NCBI GenBank assembly: GCA_043752345.1
Contig: JAYUYT010000003.1
Span: 1 to 18,856, forward strand
Origin: VFJL01 sp043752345
Lineage (GTDB): Bacteria > Pseudomonadota > Gammaproteobacteria > Burkholderiales > Nitrosomonadaceae
Length of the DNA stretch: 18,856 nucleotides
Direction: 5' to 3'
The translations under genes and the position numbers were made by a program. The notes beneath the pieces were generated by a model. It was given only the letters and a program-made list of their open reading frames with translations, was not told the DNA's origin and searched no databases. Positions 5,981 through 12,761 of the stretch are shown here, one piece after another; the stretch's first letter is position 1, and each line of letters begins with the position of its first letter.

Positions 5981-6349
5981 ATGATTCAAATGCAATCTAT
6001 TCTGCAAGTGGCCGACAATACCGGTGCGCGCTCGATCATGTGCATCAAGGTGTTAGGCGGATCTAAGCGGCGCTATGCCGGAATTGGTGATGTCATCAAG
6101 GTCACTATCAAGGACGCGGCGCCGCGTGGTCGCGTTAAAAAAGGCGAGATATACAATGCGGTAGTGGTGCGCACCGCCAAGGGAGTACGTCGCGTCGACG
6201 GCTCGCTGATTAAGTTTGACAGCAATGCTGCAGTGTTGCTGAACGCAAAGTTAGAGCCGATCGGGACACGCATTTTCGGCCCGGTGACGCGTGAATTGCG
6301 CAGTGCGCGCTTCATGAAAATCGTCTCGCTTGCGCCAGAAGTCCTGTAA
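5981..6349 (+). CDS. rplN: 50S ribosomal protein L14
   Basis: L14 lies at the subunit interface, forms bridge B8 with 16S rRNA, and is the docking site for the silencing factor RsfS. The product has 122 residues (123 in E. coli). It begins MIQMQSILQVADNTGARSIMCIKVLGGSKRRYAGIGD and ends RIFGPVTRELRSARFMKIVSLAPEVL, both standard. It is the first gene of the spc block, preceded by its own promoter. GAGAG at 5966-5970 is the nearest purine-rich site, about 10 nt from the ATG. Confidence 0.98.
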   Translation: MIQMQSILQVADNTGARSIMCIKVLGGSKRRYAGIGDVIKVTIKDAAPRGRVKKGEIYNAVVVRTAKGVRRVDGSLIKFDSNAAVLLNAKLEPIGTRIFGPVTRELRSARFMKIVSLAPEVL

Positions 6350-6369
6350 GCGCACGGTAAGGAGTCAGT

Positions 6370-6687
6370 ATGCAAAAAATCAAGAAAGGAGATGACGTCA
6401 TCGTCACCACCGGCAAGGACAAGGGCAAACGTGGCACAGTACTGCGCGTGGCTGGAATAGATTTGCTCCTGGTTGAGGGCATCAACAAAGTAAAGAAACA
6501 CCAGAGTCCTAATCCGGCTAAAGGAACAGCTGGCGGTATCGTCGAGATGGAAAAGCCGATTCAGATATCAAATGTGGCAATTTTTAATCCTGCCACGCAG
6601 AAGGCCGACAGAGTTGGGTTTAAGATCCTGGAAGACAAGCGCAAAGTACGTTATTTCAAATCGAACGGCGAGCTGCTGGACGCCTGA
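6370..6687 (+). CDS. rplX: 50S ribosomal protein L24
   Basis: L24 is an assembly initiator that binds the 5' end of 23S rRNA. The 105-residue product (104 in E. coli) begins MQKIKKGDDVIVTTGKDKGKRGTVLRV, which is the KOW motif. It continues LLVEGINKVKKHQSPNPAKGTAGGIVEMEKPIQISNVAIFNP, the L24 signature region. A strong AAGGAG at 6359-6364 sits 5 nt before the ATG. There is a 20-bp gap after rplN and 17 bp before rplE. Confidence 0.98.
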   Translation: MQKIKKGDDVIVTTGKDKGKRGTVLRVAGIDLLLVEGINKVKKHQSPNPAKGTAGGIVEMEKPIQISNVAIFNPATQKADRVGFKILEDKRKVRYFKSNGELLDA

Positions 6688-6704
6688 GAGAGCAAGAGGG
6701 AATT

Positions 6705-7244
6705 ATGGCTCGGTTGCAAGAATATTATCGTGACACCGTAGTTAAACAGCTGATGCAGCAGTTTGGCTACAAGTCCATGATGGAAGTACCACGTATTCGC
6801 AAGATCACGCTTAACATGGGCGTGGGAGAGGCGATTGCCGACAAGAAAATCATGGACAATGCCGTAGGTGATATGCAAAAGATTGCCGGTCAACGTCCGG
6901 TGGTGACCAAAGCAAAGAAATCCATCGCCACTTTTAAGGTGCGTGAAGGCTATCCGGTCGGCTGTATGGTAACGTTGCGGCGCGTTCGCATGTATGAATT
7001 TCTTGATCGCTTGGTAAGCGTGGCAATTCCGCGTATCCGTGACTTCCGCGGCATTTCCGGCAGAGCATTTGATGGACGCGGCAATTACAACATGGGAGTG
7101 AAGGAGCAAATCATTTTCCCAGAAATCGAGTATGACAAGATCGATGCGCTAAGAGGCATGAATATTACGATCACCACCACCGCCAAGACAGACGCGGAAG
7201 CTAAGGCGCTGTTGGCAGCTTTTAAATTTCCATTCAAGAACTGA
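6705..7244 (+). CDS. rplE: 50S ribosomal protein L5
   Basis: L5 binds 5S rRNA in the central protuberance and contacts P-site tRNA and S13. The product has 179 residues, the family norm. It includes YKSMMEVPRIRKITLNMGVGEA, the KAKKSIATFKVREGYPVGCMVTLR loop, and GRGNYNMGVKEQIIFPEIEYDKIDALRGMNITITTTAKT near the C-terminus. AGAGGG at 6695-6700 precedes the ATG by 4 nt. The stop codon overlaps the GAGG that serves rpsN. Confidence 0.98.
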   Translation: MARLQEYYRDTVVKQLMQQFGYKSMMEVPRIRKITLNMGVGEAIADKKIMDNAVGDMQKIAGQRPVVTKAKKSIATFKVREGYPVGCMVTLRRVRMYEFLDRLVSVAIPRIRDFRGISGRAFDGRGNYNMGVKEQIIFPEIEYDKIDALRGMNITITTTAKTDAEAKALLAAFKFPFKN

Positions 7245-7251
7245 GGATGGC

Positions 7252-7557
7252 ATGGCCAAAATAGCTGTAATCAACCGCGATTTGAAACGTCGTGTAACTG
7301 TGAAGAAATTCGCTGCATACCGCGCCGAATTATTCGCCGTTATTAACAACGCCAAAGCGAGTGACGAAGAACGCCACTCTGCCAGGATCAAACTGCAAAT
7401 GTTGCCACGCAACGCCAGCCCAGTACGCCTGCGTAACCGTTGCTCACTGACTGGTCGGCCACGTGGTGTGTATAGCAAATTCGGTCTGGGGCGTAGCAAA
7501 TTACGCGACTTCGCCATGCGTGGAGAAATCCCTGGCATGACCAAAGCCAGTTGGTAG
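7252..7557 (+). CDS. rpsN: 30S ribosomal protein S14 (zinc-free form)
   Basis: S14 is a late-assembly protein in the 30S head near S3 and S10. The 101-residue length and KIAVINRDLKRRVTVKKFAAYRAELF start identify the long form. Only one cysteine is present, in LRNRCSLTGRPRGVYSKFGLGRSKLRDFAMRGEIPGMTKASW, so the CXXC zinc ribbon of the short form is absent. The ATG at 7252 has GAGG (7243-7246) 5 nt ahead, within the rplE stop region. A 119-bp gap with repeats separates it from rpsH. Confidence 0.98.
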   Translation: MAKIAVINRDLKRRVTVKKFAAYRAELFAVINNAKASDEERHSARIKLQMLPRNASPVRLRNRCSLTGRPRGVYSKFGLGRSKLRDFAMRGEIPGMTKASW

Positions 7558-7582
7558 CAAGCGGATACTTGAAATTTTTTGA

Positions 7583-7642
7583 GCATCAAAGTTTTTAGGC
7601 GGGATGCCGTGCGATATTTTGTGAAAATTTGCATCAAAGTTT
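7583..7642 (+). repeat. 12-bp direct repeat in the rpsN-rpsH gap
   Basis: GCATCAAAGTTT occurs at 7583-7594 and again at 7631-7642, with 36 bp between the copies. Both are in the same orientation. Next to the second copy, ATTTT-GTG-AAAAT (7616-7628) could form a small hairpin. The spacer is AT-rich and sits in an otherwise tightly packed operon. Its function is unknown. Confidence 0.55.
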
Positions 7643-7676
7643 GTGACGAAAATTGGATTTCTAGAGGTAGCCCTAG

Positions 7677-8072
7677 ATGAGCATGAGTGACCCCATCGCT
7701 GATATGTTGACGCGTATACGTAACGCGCAGCTTGCTGAGAAAACTGCCGTGGCAATGCCAGCTTCCAAGCTGAAGGCGGCCATTGCTCAAGTATTAAAGG
7801 ATGAAGGCTATATAGAACAGTTTGCGCTGCGAGAAACAGACGGCAAGCCAACGCTGGAAATTAGCCTGAAATATTACGCCGGCCGGCCAGTAATCGAAAA
7901 AATTGAACGTATTAGTCGCCCCGGTTTGCGCATCTACAAATCCAGCGACAAGCTTCCTAACGTGATGAATGGTCTGGGTGTGGCGATAGTCTCCACTTCC
8001 AAGGGTGTAATGACCGAACGCAAAGCGCGCGCCAGTGGTGTAGGCGGTGAAGTGTTGTGTATCGTAGCTTAG
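7677..8072 (+). CDS. rpsH: 30S ribosomal protein S8
   Basis: S8 binds the central domain of 16S rRNA (helix 21). In E. coli it represses the spc operon by binding a mimic site near rplE. The 131-residue product (130 in E. coli) begins MSMSDPIADMLTRIRNAQ and ends GLGVAIVSTSKGVMTERKARASGVGGEVLCIVA, both diagnostic. The ATG at 7677 is supported by AGAGGT (7663-7668) 8 nt upstream; the Met at 7683 would be 14 nt away. The binding site lies in the loop of a 5-bp TCTAG/CTAGA pairing (7660-7664/7673-7677). Confidence 0.98.
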   Translation: MSMSDPIADMLTRIRNAQLAEKTAVAMPASKLKAAIAQVLKDEGYIEQFALRETDGKPTLEISLKYYAGRPVIEKIERISRPGLRIYKSSDKLPNVMNGLGVAIVSTSKGVMTERKARASGVGGEVLCIVA

Positions 8073-8083
8073 GGGTGTAGAAA

Positions 8084-8617
8084 ATGTCTCGAGTCGGTAA
8101 GAATCCGGTGCCAGTTCCGGCTAATGTTGAAGTAGCCCTGTCCGCTTCTGCGGTATCGGTAAAAGGCCCGCTGGGCACGTTGCAGCGCAGCCTGAACTCA
8201 GATATCACCATTGAGCGTGACGGCGATAATTTGCTGGTAAAGGTTGCAAACAGTTCCAAACAAGCCAATGCGATGTCCGGCACCATGCGCGCACTACTGG
8301 CCAACATGGTACATGGGGTAACCAAGGGATTCGAGAAGAAACTGCTGCTGGTGGGGGTAGGTTACCGCGCCCAGGCTGCAGGCGAGATGCTCAATCTGAC
8401 GTTGGGGTTCTCTCATCCAGTCGCGCATAAAATGCCGGCAGGAGTCAAAGTTGAGACGCCGAGTCAGACTGAGATTCTGATCAAAGGCATAGATAAACAG
8501 CAGGTCGGTCAAGTGGCTGCCGAAGTACGTGCCTATCGCAAGCCAGAGCCCTACAAAGGCAAAGGCGTGCGCTACGCTGATGAAGTAATCGTCATGAAAG
8601 AGACTAAGAAGAAGTAA
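8084..8617 (+). CDS. rplF: 50S ribosomal protein L6
   Basis: L6 is a two-domain protein near the sarcin-ricin loop and GTPase-associated region. The 177-residue product equals the E. coli length. It starts MSRVGKNPVPVPANVEV and carries the domain 2 signature PEPYKGKGVRYADEVIVMKETKKK at the C-terminus. The central MSGTMRALLANMVHGVTKGFEKKLLLVGVGYRAQ is conserved. AGGGGTG overlapping the rpsH stop (8071-8077) serves as ribosome binding site. Confidence 0.98.
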   Translation: MSRVGKNPVPVPANVEVALSASAVSVKGPLGTLQRSLNSDITIERDGDNLLVKVANSSKQANAMSGTMRALLANMVHGVTKGFEKKLLLVGVGYRAQAAGEMLNLTLGFSHPVAHKMPAGVKVETPSQTEILIKGIDKQQVGQVAAEVRAYRKPEPYKGKGVRYADEVIVMKETKKK

Positions 8618-8628
8618 TCGAGGAAGAT

Positions 8629-8985
8629 ATGTTGAATTCGACACAATCCCGACTGCGCCGTGCGCGTCAAACCCGTGCCAAGATTGCCGAACTGAAGGTA
8701 GTGCGGCTGGCGGTGCATCGCAGCAACTGCCATATCTATGCACAAGTGATCGATGGCAGCGGTGGCAAAGTGTTAACCAGCGCCTCCACTCTGGAGCCAG
8801 AGGTGCGCAAGGCGTTAGCCAATGGTGGCACCATCGATGCGGCAGCAGCAATAGGCAAACGGATAGCCGAGAAGGCAAAAACGCTGGGTATTGAGACCGT
8901 TGCGTTTGACCGTTCCGGCTTCAGGTATCACGGTCGCGTTAAAGCATTGGCCGAAGCTGCCCGTGAGCATGGCCTCAAATTCTAA
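8629..8985 (+). CDS. rplR: 50S ribosomal protein L18
   Basis: L18 binds 5S rRNA together with L5 and carries it into the large subunit. The product is 118 residues (117 in E. coli). A basic N-terminal tail (RLRRARQTRAK) leads into RLAVHRSNCHIYAQVID and ends with DRSGFRYHGRVKALAEAAREHGLKF, the conserved L18 closing motif. A GAGGAAG just before the ATG at 8629 is the binding site. It follows rplF after 11 nt. Confidence 0.97.
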   Translation: MLNSTQSRLRRARQTRAKIAELKVVRLAVHRSNCHIYAQVIDGSGGKVLTSASTLEPEVRKALANGGTIDAAAAIGKRIAEKAKTLGIETVAFDRSGFRYHGRVKALAEAAREHGLKF

Positions 8986-8999
8986 GCGAGAGGTAAACA

Positions 9000-9542
9000 G
9001 TGGCTAAGATGCAAGGAAGAATGCAAGGCAAAACGCAACAAGGTGAGGACCGTGGCGATGGCCTCAAGGAAAAGATGGTTGCGATCAATCGTGTTACCAA
9101 AGTGGTCAAAGGTGGGCGTATTCTTGGTTTTGCCGCACTGACCGTGGTTGGCAATGGCGACGGTAGCGTTGGTATGGGTAAGGGCAAGTCCCGTGAGGTG
9201 CCGGTAGCGGTACAAAAGGCAATGGACGAAGCGCGCCGTAAGATGATCAAGGTGAATTTGAAGAACGGCACACTGCATCATCCAGTCATCGGCAGACACG
9301 GTGCCGCCAAAGTATATATGCAACCCGCTTCCGAGGGCACTGGCATCATTGCTGGCGGGCCGATGCGGGCGATATTTGAAGTAATGGGAGTACACAATAT
9401 TCTTGCCAAGTGCATAGGCTCGACCAATCCCTACAACGTGGTACGTGCCACCCTGCAAGGTTTGCAATCGATGAACACCCCTGCCGAGATTGCTGCCAAG
9501 CGTGGCAAAAGCGTGGAAGAAATCATAGGGTCGGCAAAATGA
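9000..9542 (+). CDS. rpsE: 30S ribosomal protein S5
   Basis: S5 lies at the mRNA entry site and affects decoding accuracy. The 180-residue product (167 in E. coli) has a short basic N-terminal extension (MAKMQGRMQGKTQQGEDRGDG). The double-stranded RNA-binding-like domain follows, LKEKMVAINRVTKVVKGGRILGFAALTVVGNGDGSVGMGKGKSREVPVAVQKA, then the C-terminal domain with GIIAGGPMRAIFEVMGVHNILAKCIGSTNPYNVVRATLQGL. The start is GTG at 9000, supported by GAGAGGT (8988-8994) 5 nt upstream. An internal ATG at 9009 is possible but less well spaced. The stop overlaps the rpmD ATG. Confidence 0.97.
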   Translation: MAKMQGRMQGKTQQGEDRGDGLKEKMVAINRVTKVVKGGRILGFAALTVVGNGDGSVGMGKGKSREVPVAVQKAMDEARRKMIKVNLKNGTLHHPVIGRHGAAKVYMQPASEGTGIIAGGPMRAIFEVMGVHNILAKCIGSTNPYNVVRATLQGLQSMNTPAEIAAKRGKSVEEIIGSAK

Positions 9543-9727
9543 GCGCAAGTATAAAAAAAATCAGGCTGACTTTGATCAAGAGCATCATCGGCACCAAGCA
9601 ATCGCATCGTGCAACTGTGCGCGGATTAGGGTTGCGCAGGGTTAATAGCAGTTCTGAATTAGAGGATACACCGGCAATCCGTGGCATGATCAATAAGGTT
9701 TATTACCTCGTTAAAGTTGAGGCATGA
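9539..9727 (+). CDS. rpmD: 50S ribosomal protein L30
   Basis: L30 is a small large-subunit protein packed against 23S rRNA. The 62-residue product (59 in E. coli) reads IKKIRLTLIKSIIGTKQSHRATVRGLGLRRVNSSSELEDTPAIRGMINKVYYLVKVEA, the complete L30 fold. I chose the ATG at 9539 in the ATGA overlap with rpsE; the open frame continues upstream through rpsE, but that part has no L30 similarity. The stop TGA is one base before the rplO ATG. Confidence 0.97.
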   Translation: MSASIKKIRLTLIKSIIGTKQSHRATVRGLGLRRVNSSSELEDTPAIRGMINKVYYLVKVEA

Positions 9728-9728
9728 G

Positions 9729-10166
9729 ATGCGACTGAATTCGATTAAACCAGCCGACGGCGCCAAACATGCCAAACGACGTGTAGGGCGCGGCATAGGT
9801 TCTGGCATCGGCAAGACTGCTGGGCGCGGGCATAAGGGACAGAAATCCCGTACTGGCGGTTTCCATAAAGTTGGTTTTGAGGGTGGACAGATGCCGCTGC
9901 AGCGTCGGCTACCAAAACGCGGATTTATTTCCACTACCGCTGGAGATACCGTAGAAGTACGTTTGTCGGCCCTAAACAAATTGCCGGTTGATACCATAGA
10001 TATTCTGGTTCTAAAGCAAGCAGGGGTTGTTCCTGGTAGCGCGCTTAGCGCCAAGGTAATACTTTCCGGGAAAATTGAACGTGCGATTAAATTACAGGGC
10101 ATTGCAGTAACCAAGGGCGCAAAAGCTGCCATTGAATCTGTCGGCGGCAGCATCGGCCTTGCATAA
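9729..10166 (+). CDS. rplO: 50S ribosomal protein L15
   Basis: L15 is a late-assembly large-subunit protein with a long basic N-terminal extension. The 145-residue product (144 in E. coli) starts MRLNSIKPADGAKHAKRRVGRGIGSGIGKTAGRGHKGQKSRTGG and FHKVGFEGGQMPLQRRLPKRGF, the L15 hallmark. The ATG at 9729 is preceded by TTGAGG (9717-9722) at 6 nt. A TTG at 9717 would add four residues but coincides with the ribosome binding site, so I rejected it. Confidence 0.97.
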   Translation: MRLNSIKPADGAKHAKRRVGRGIGSGIGKTAGRGHKGQKSRTGGFHKVGFEGGQMPLQRRLPKRGFISTTAGDTVEVRLSALNKLPVDTIDILVLKQAGVVPGSALSAKVILSGKIERAIKLQGIAVTKGAKAAIESVGGSIGLA

Positions 10167-10183
10167 GGCTGCGAGGATAGAGA

Positions 10184-11512
10184 GTGGCCGCTAACGAATC
10201 GCTGCGAGGACTTTCCGGGAAACTTGGTGACTTGAAACGTCGTCTGTGGTTCTTGTTGCTTGCGCTGATAGTCTATCGTATCGGCGCGCATGTCCCGGTA
10301 CCGGGCATAGACCCAGTAGTGCTGAAAGACCTATTCGAGTCGCAGCAGGGAGGCATACTCGGCATGTTCAACATGTTTTCTGGAGGTGCACTCTCCCGTT
10401 TTTCGATTTTTGCTCTGGGGATCATGCCGTACATCTCGGCCTCGATCATCATGCAATTGGGTACAGTGGCATTTCCCTACTTGGAAGCGCTGAAGAAAGA
10501 AGGCGAGGCGGGACGTAGAAAAATTACCCAGTATACCCGTTATGGTACGCTGGGACTGGCGCTGGTACAGGGCTATGGTATATCCATCGCACTGCAATCT
10601 CAGGCTGGTCTGGTAATCGCGCCGGGGTCGATATTCTTACTGACTACAGTGATAACTTTGGTCACGGGTACTATATTTCTGATGTGGTTGGGCGAACAGA
10701 TTACCGAGCGCGGCATTGGCAATGGCATATCTTTAATTATTTTTGCCGGGATAGTCGCTGGCCTGCCGAGTGCAATTGGTGGCACACTTGATTTAGTAGG
10801 AACCGGTGCAATGCATTTCCTGGTAGCGCTAGGAATTTTTGTGGCGGCAACACTGGTGACGGCATTCGTGGTATTCGTCGAGCGTGGCCAGCGCAAAATA
10901 TTGGTGAACTATGCCAAACGCCAAGTAGGGCGGAAAGTCTACGGCGGACAGAGCTCACATCTGCCACTGAAGCTGAACATGGCTGGCGTAATTCCACCGA
11001 TCTTCGCTTCCAGCATGATTCTGTTTCCCGCTACGCTGGCGGGATGGTTTGCCACTGGCGAATCCATGGTCTGGTTAAAAGATATCAGCGGCGCATTGTC
11101 TCCAGGCCAGCCGGTTTACGTAATATTGTACGCAGCAATGATTATATTTTTCTGTTTCTTCTATACCGCCTTGGTATTCAATCCCAAGGAAACTGCGGAG
11201 AACCTGAAAAAAAGTAGCGCCTTTATTCCCGGGATTCGTCCTGGTGACCAGACGGCCAAATATATCGAACGGATCATGTTACGACTTACCTTGGCAGGAG
11301 CAATCTACGTAACGCTGGTGTGTTTGTTGCCGGAGTTTTTGATCTTGAAATGGAACGTACCGTTTTATTTTGGGGGAACCTCGTTGCTGATAATCGTGGT
11401 AGTGACCATGGATTTCATGTCGCAGGTGCAATCTTATGTCATGTCGCAACAGTATGAGAGCCTGTTGAAGAAAACCAACTTCAAGGGTGGCGGTGGGTTG
11501 CCGGCAAGATAG
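10184..11512 (+). CDS. secY: Protein translocase channel subunit SecY
   Basis: SecY is the inner-membrane pore of the Sec translocon, acting with SecE, SecG and SecA and with ribosomes for co-translational export. The 442 residues match the E. coli length (443) with ten hydrophobic segments. Diagnostic parts are RIGAHVPVPGIDP in the first helix and plug region, GGALSRFSIFALGIMPYISASIIMQL, the GERGIGNG-type turn (EQITERGIGNGISLIIFAGIVAGLPS), the basic cytoplasmic loop FVERGQRKILVNYAKRQVGRKVYGGQSSHLPLKLNMAGVIPPIFASS, and IPGIRPGDQTAKYI. The start is GTG at 10184, with CGAGGA (10172-10177) upstream. Its position between rplO and infA is the conserved one. Confidence 0.98.
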   Translation: MAANESLRGLSGKLGDLKRRLWFLLLALIVYRIGAHVPVPGIDPVVLKDLFESQQGGILGMFNMFSGGALSRFSIFALGIMPYISASIIMQLGTVAFPYLEALKKEGEAGRRKITQYTRYGTLGLALVQGYGISIALQSQAGLVIAPGSIFLLTTVITLVTGTIFLMWLGEQITERGIGNGISLIIFAGIVAGLPSAIGGTLDLVGTGAMHFLVALGIFVAATLVTAFVVFVERGQRKILVNYAKRQVGRKVYGGQSSHLPLKLNMAGVIPPIFASSMILFPATLAGWFATGESMVWLKDISGALSPGQPVYVILYAAMIIFFCFFYTALVFNPKETAENLKKSSAFIPGIRPGDQTAKYIERIMLRLTLAGAIYVTLVCLLPEFLILKWNVPFYFGGTSLLIIVVVTMDFMSQVQSYVMSQQYESLLKKTNFKGGGGLPAR

Positions 11513-11529
11513 ACGCACCTAAGGACAGG

Positions 11530-11748
11530 ATGGCCAAAGAAGAAACGATACAGATGCAAGGTGAGATACTGGAAACGCTGCCCAACGCGACGTTCCGGGT
11601 CAAGCTGGAAAACGGGCATGTGGTGCTCGGGCATATCTCTGGCAAGATGCGTATGCATTACATCCGGATTTTGCCGGGTGACAAGGTAACGGTAGAATTG
11701 ACACCGTATGATTTAAGTAGAGCGCGAATTACCTTTCGCGCCAAGTAG
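11530..11748 (+). CDS. infA: Translation initiation factor IF-1
   Basis: IF-1 blocks the 30S A site during initiation and stimulates IF-2 and IF-3. The 72-residue product is exactly the family length. It reads MAKEETIQMQGEILETLPNATFRVKLENGHVVLGHISGKMRMHYIRILPGDKVTVELTPYDLSRARITFRAK, a single OB/S1 fold. AAGGA (11521-11525) precedes the ATG by 4 nt. Its place between secY and rpmJ is common in betaproteobacteria, whereas E. coli infA is elsewhere. Confidence 0.98.
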   Translation: MAKEETIQMQGEILETLPNATFRVKLENGHVVLGHISGKMRMHYIRILPGDKVTVELTPYDLSRARITFRAK

Positions 11749-11765
11749 CGCAAGGAGAAGAAAAC

Positions 11766-11879
11766 ATGAAAGTATTGGCATCCGTAAAAAAGATTTGCCG
11801 TAATTGCAAAATTATCCGGCGTAACCGCGTAGTGCGAGTGATTTGTACAGATCCACGGCATAAACAACGCCAGGGTTGA
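11766..11879 (+). CDS. rpmJ: 50S ribosomal protein L36 (zinc form)
   Basis: L36 is a tiny late-assembly protein near 23S helix 89-97. The gene encodes 37 residues: MKVLASVKKICRNCKIIRRNRVVRVICTDPRHKQRQG. Cys11, Cys14, Cys27 and His32 are the zinc ligands, so this is the C+ form. The 3' end of rpmJ immediately precedes the alpha-block promoter. An AAGGAG just before the ATG (11753-11758) is the binding site. Confidence 0.97.
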   Translation: MKVLASVKKICRNCKIIRRNRVVRVICTDPRHKQRQG

Positions 11880-11880
11880 A

Positions 11881-11909
11881 TGGGCAGATAGCACTTTAGA
11901 TGGTATAAT
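11881..11909 (+). promoter_or_regulatory. Extended -10 promoter for the alpha block
   Basis: TGGTATAAT (11901-11909) combines the extended -10 TGn with a perfect TATAAT (11904-11909). A TGGGCA (11881-11886, 4/6 to consensus) lies 17 bp upstream. Initiation would fall near 11916, leaving only about 20 nt of leader before the rpsM ATG, with AGGA at 11926-11929 as ribosome binding site. Confidence 0.65.
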
Positions 11910-11936
11910 TTCCACTTTTATTTGTAGGATAATCGT

Positions 11937-12317
11937 ATGGCCCGTATCGCTGGGGTAAACATCCCGAATCATCAGCACGCCGAGATCGCATTGACCTCGA
12001 TTTATGGCATTGGTCGGACCAGAGCACGGCAGATTTGCGCTGCCATTGGCATCAGTGGGTCTACCAAAATCAAAGATATAAGCGACGCACAGATGGAGAA
12101 GCTGCGGGAACGCGTCGCTAAATTCACCGTGGAAGGTGACTTGCGGCGGGAAGTATCAATGAATATCAAGCGTCTGATGGATCTTGGCTGTTATCGTGGA
12201 TTGCGTCACCGACGTGGTCTGCCGGTGCGTGGTCAACGCACCCGCACCAACGCCAGAACTCGCAAAGGACCACGCAAGGCAGTCCGCTCCTCCAGTGCAA
12301 AGCCGGCAGCAAAATAA
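11937..12317 (+). CDS. rpsM: 30S ribosomal protein S13
   Basis: S13 sits in the 30S head, bridges to L5 and contacts P-site tRNA with its C-terminal tail. The 126-residue product (118 in E. coli) begins MARIAGVNIPNHQHAEIALTSIYGIGRTRARQIC, a helix-two-turn-helix motif. It carries KRLMDLGCYRGLRHRRGLPVRGQRTRTNARTRKGPRKAV, the S13 signature and basic tail. It is the first gene of the alpha block, directly downstream of the promoter above. A short Ala/Lys tail makes it somewhat longer than the E. coli protein. Confidence 0.98.
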   Translation: MARIAGVNIPNHQHAEIALTSIYGIGRTRARQICAAIGISGSTKIKDISDAQMEKLRERVAKFTVEGDLRREVSMNIKRLMDLGCYRGLRHRRGLPVRGQRTRTNARTRKGPRKAVRSSSAKPAAK

Positions 12318-12359
12318 ACAGCATTGTAATCAAGACGTAATACAAAGGAATAACCAGAC

Positions 12360-12749
12360 ATGGTAAAAGTAGCTACCCGGGTACGGAAAAAAATAAAGAA
12401 AAATGTGGCTGAGGGCATCGCCCACATTCATGCCTCGTTCAACAATACGATTGTGACTATTACTGATCGCCAAGGTAATGCTTTGTCATGGGCCACTTCT
12501 GGCGGTGCTGGCTTCAAGGGGTCACGCAAAAGCACCCCTTTTGCTGCTCAAGTAGCAGCAGAGCAAGCTGGCAAAGTTGCACAGGAATGTGGTGTGAAAA
12601 ACCTGGAAGTGCGCATCAAAGGACCCGGCCCAGGACGCGAATCTGCTGTACGTGCACTGAACGCAGCGGGCTTTAAAATTACCAGTATTTCGGATGTGAC
12701 GCCAGTTCCGCATAATGGCTGCCGTCCGCCGAAAAAACGCCGTATTTAG
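12360..12749 (+). CDS. rpsK: 30S ribosomal protein S11
   Basis: S11 lies on the 30S platform near the mRNA exit and the E site. The 129-residue product equals the E. coli length. It contains GIAHIHASFNNTIVTITDRQGNALSWATSGGAGFKGSRKSTPFAAQVAAE and ends VRIKGPGPGRESAVRALNAAGFKITSISDVTPVPHNGCRPPKKRRI, the S11 signature. AAGGAA (12345-12350) precedes the ATG by 9 nt, in a 42-bp gap after rpsM. Confidence 0.98.
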   Translation: MVKVATRVRKKIKKNVAEGIAHIHASFNNTIVTITDRQGNALSWATSGGAGFKGSRKSTPFAAQVAAEQAGKVAQECGVKNLEVRIKGPGPGRESAVRALNAAGFKITSISDVTPVPHNGCRPPKKRRI

Positions 12750-12761
12750 TGGGAGTAGACT

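Noticed and set aside
7149..7790. 213-codon - strand open frame across the end of rplE, rpsN and the start of rpsH
   Set aside because: It is a shadow of the three ribosomal genes, with no ribosome binding site or recognisable domain.
9410..9538. Upstream extension of the L30 frame into rpsE
   Set aside because: The extra residues match nothing in L30, and the ATG in the ATGA overlap at 9539 gives the normal family length.
11766..11936. E. coli-like S4-binding alpha-operon pseudoknot before rpsM
   Set aside because: I found no convincing nested pairing around the rpsM start by eye, and the predicted leader is too short. A covariance-model search would be decisive.
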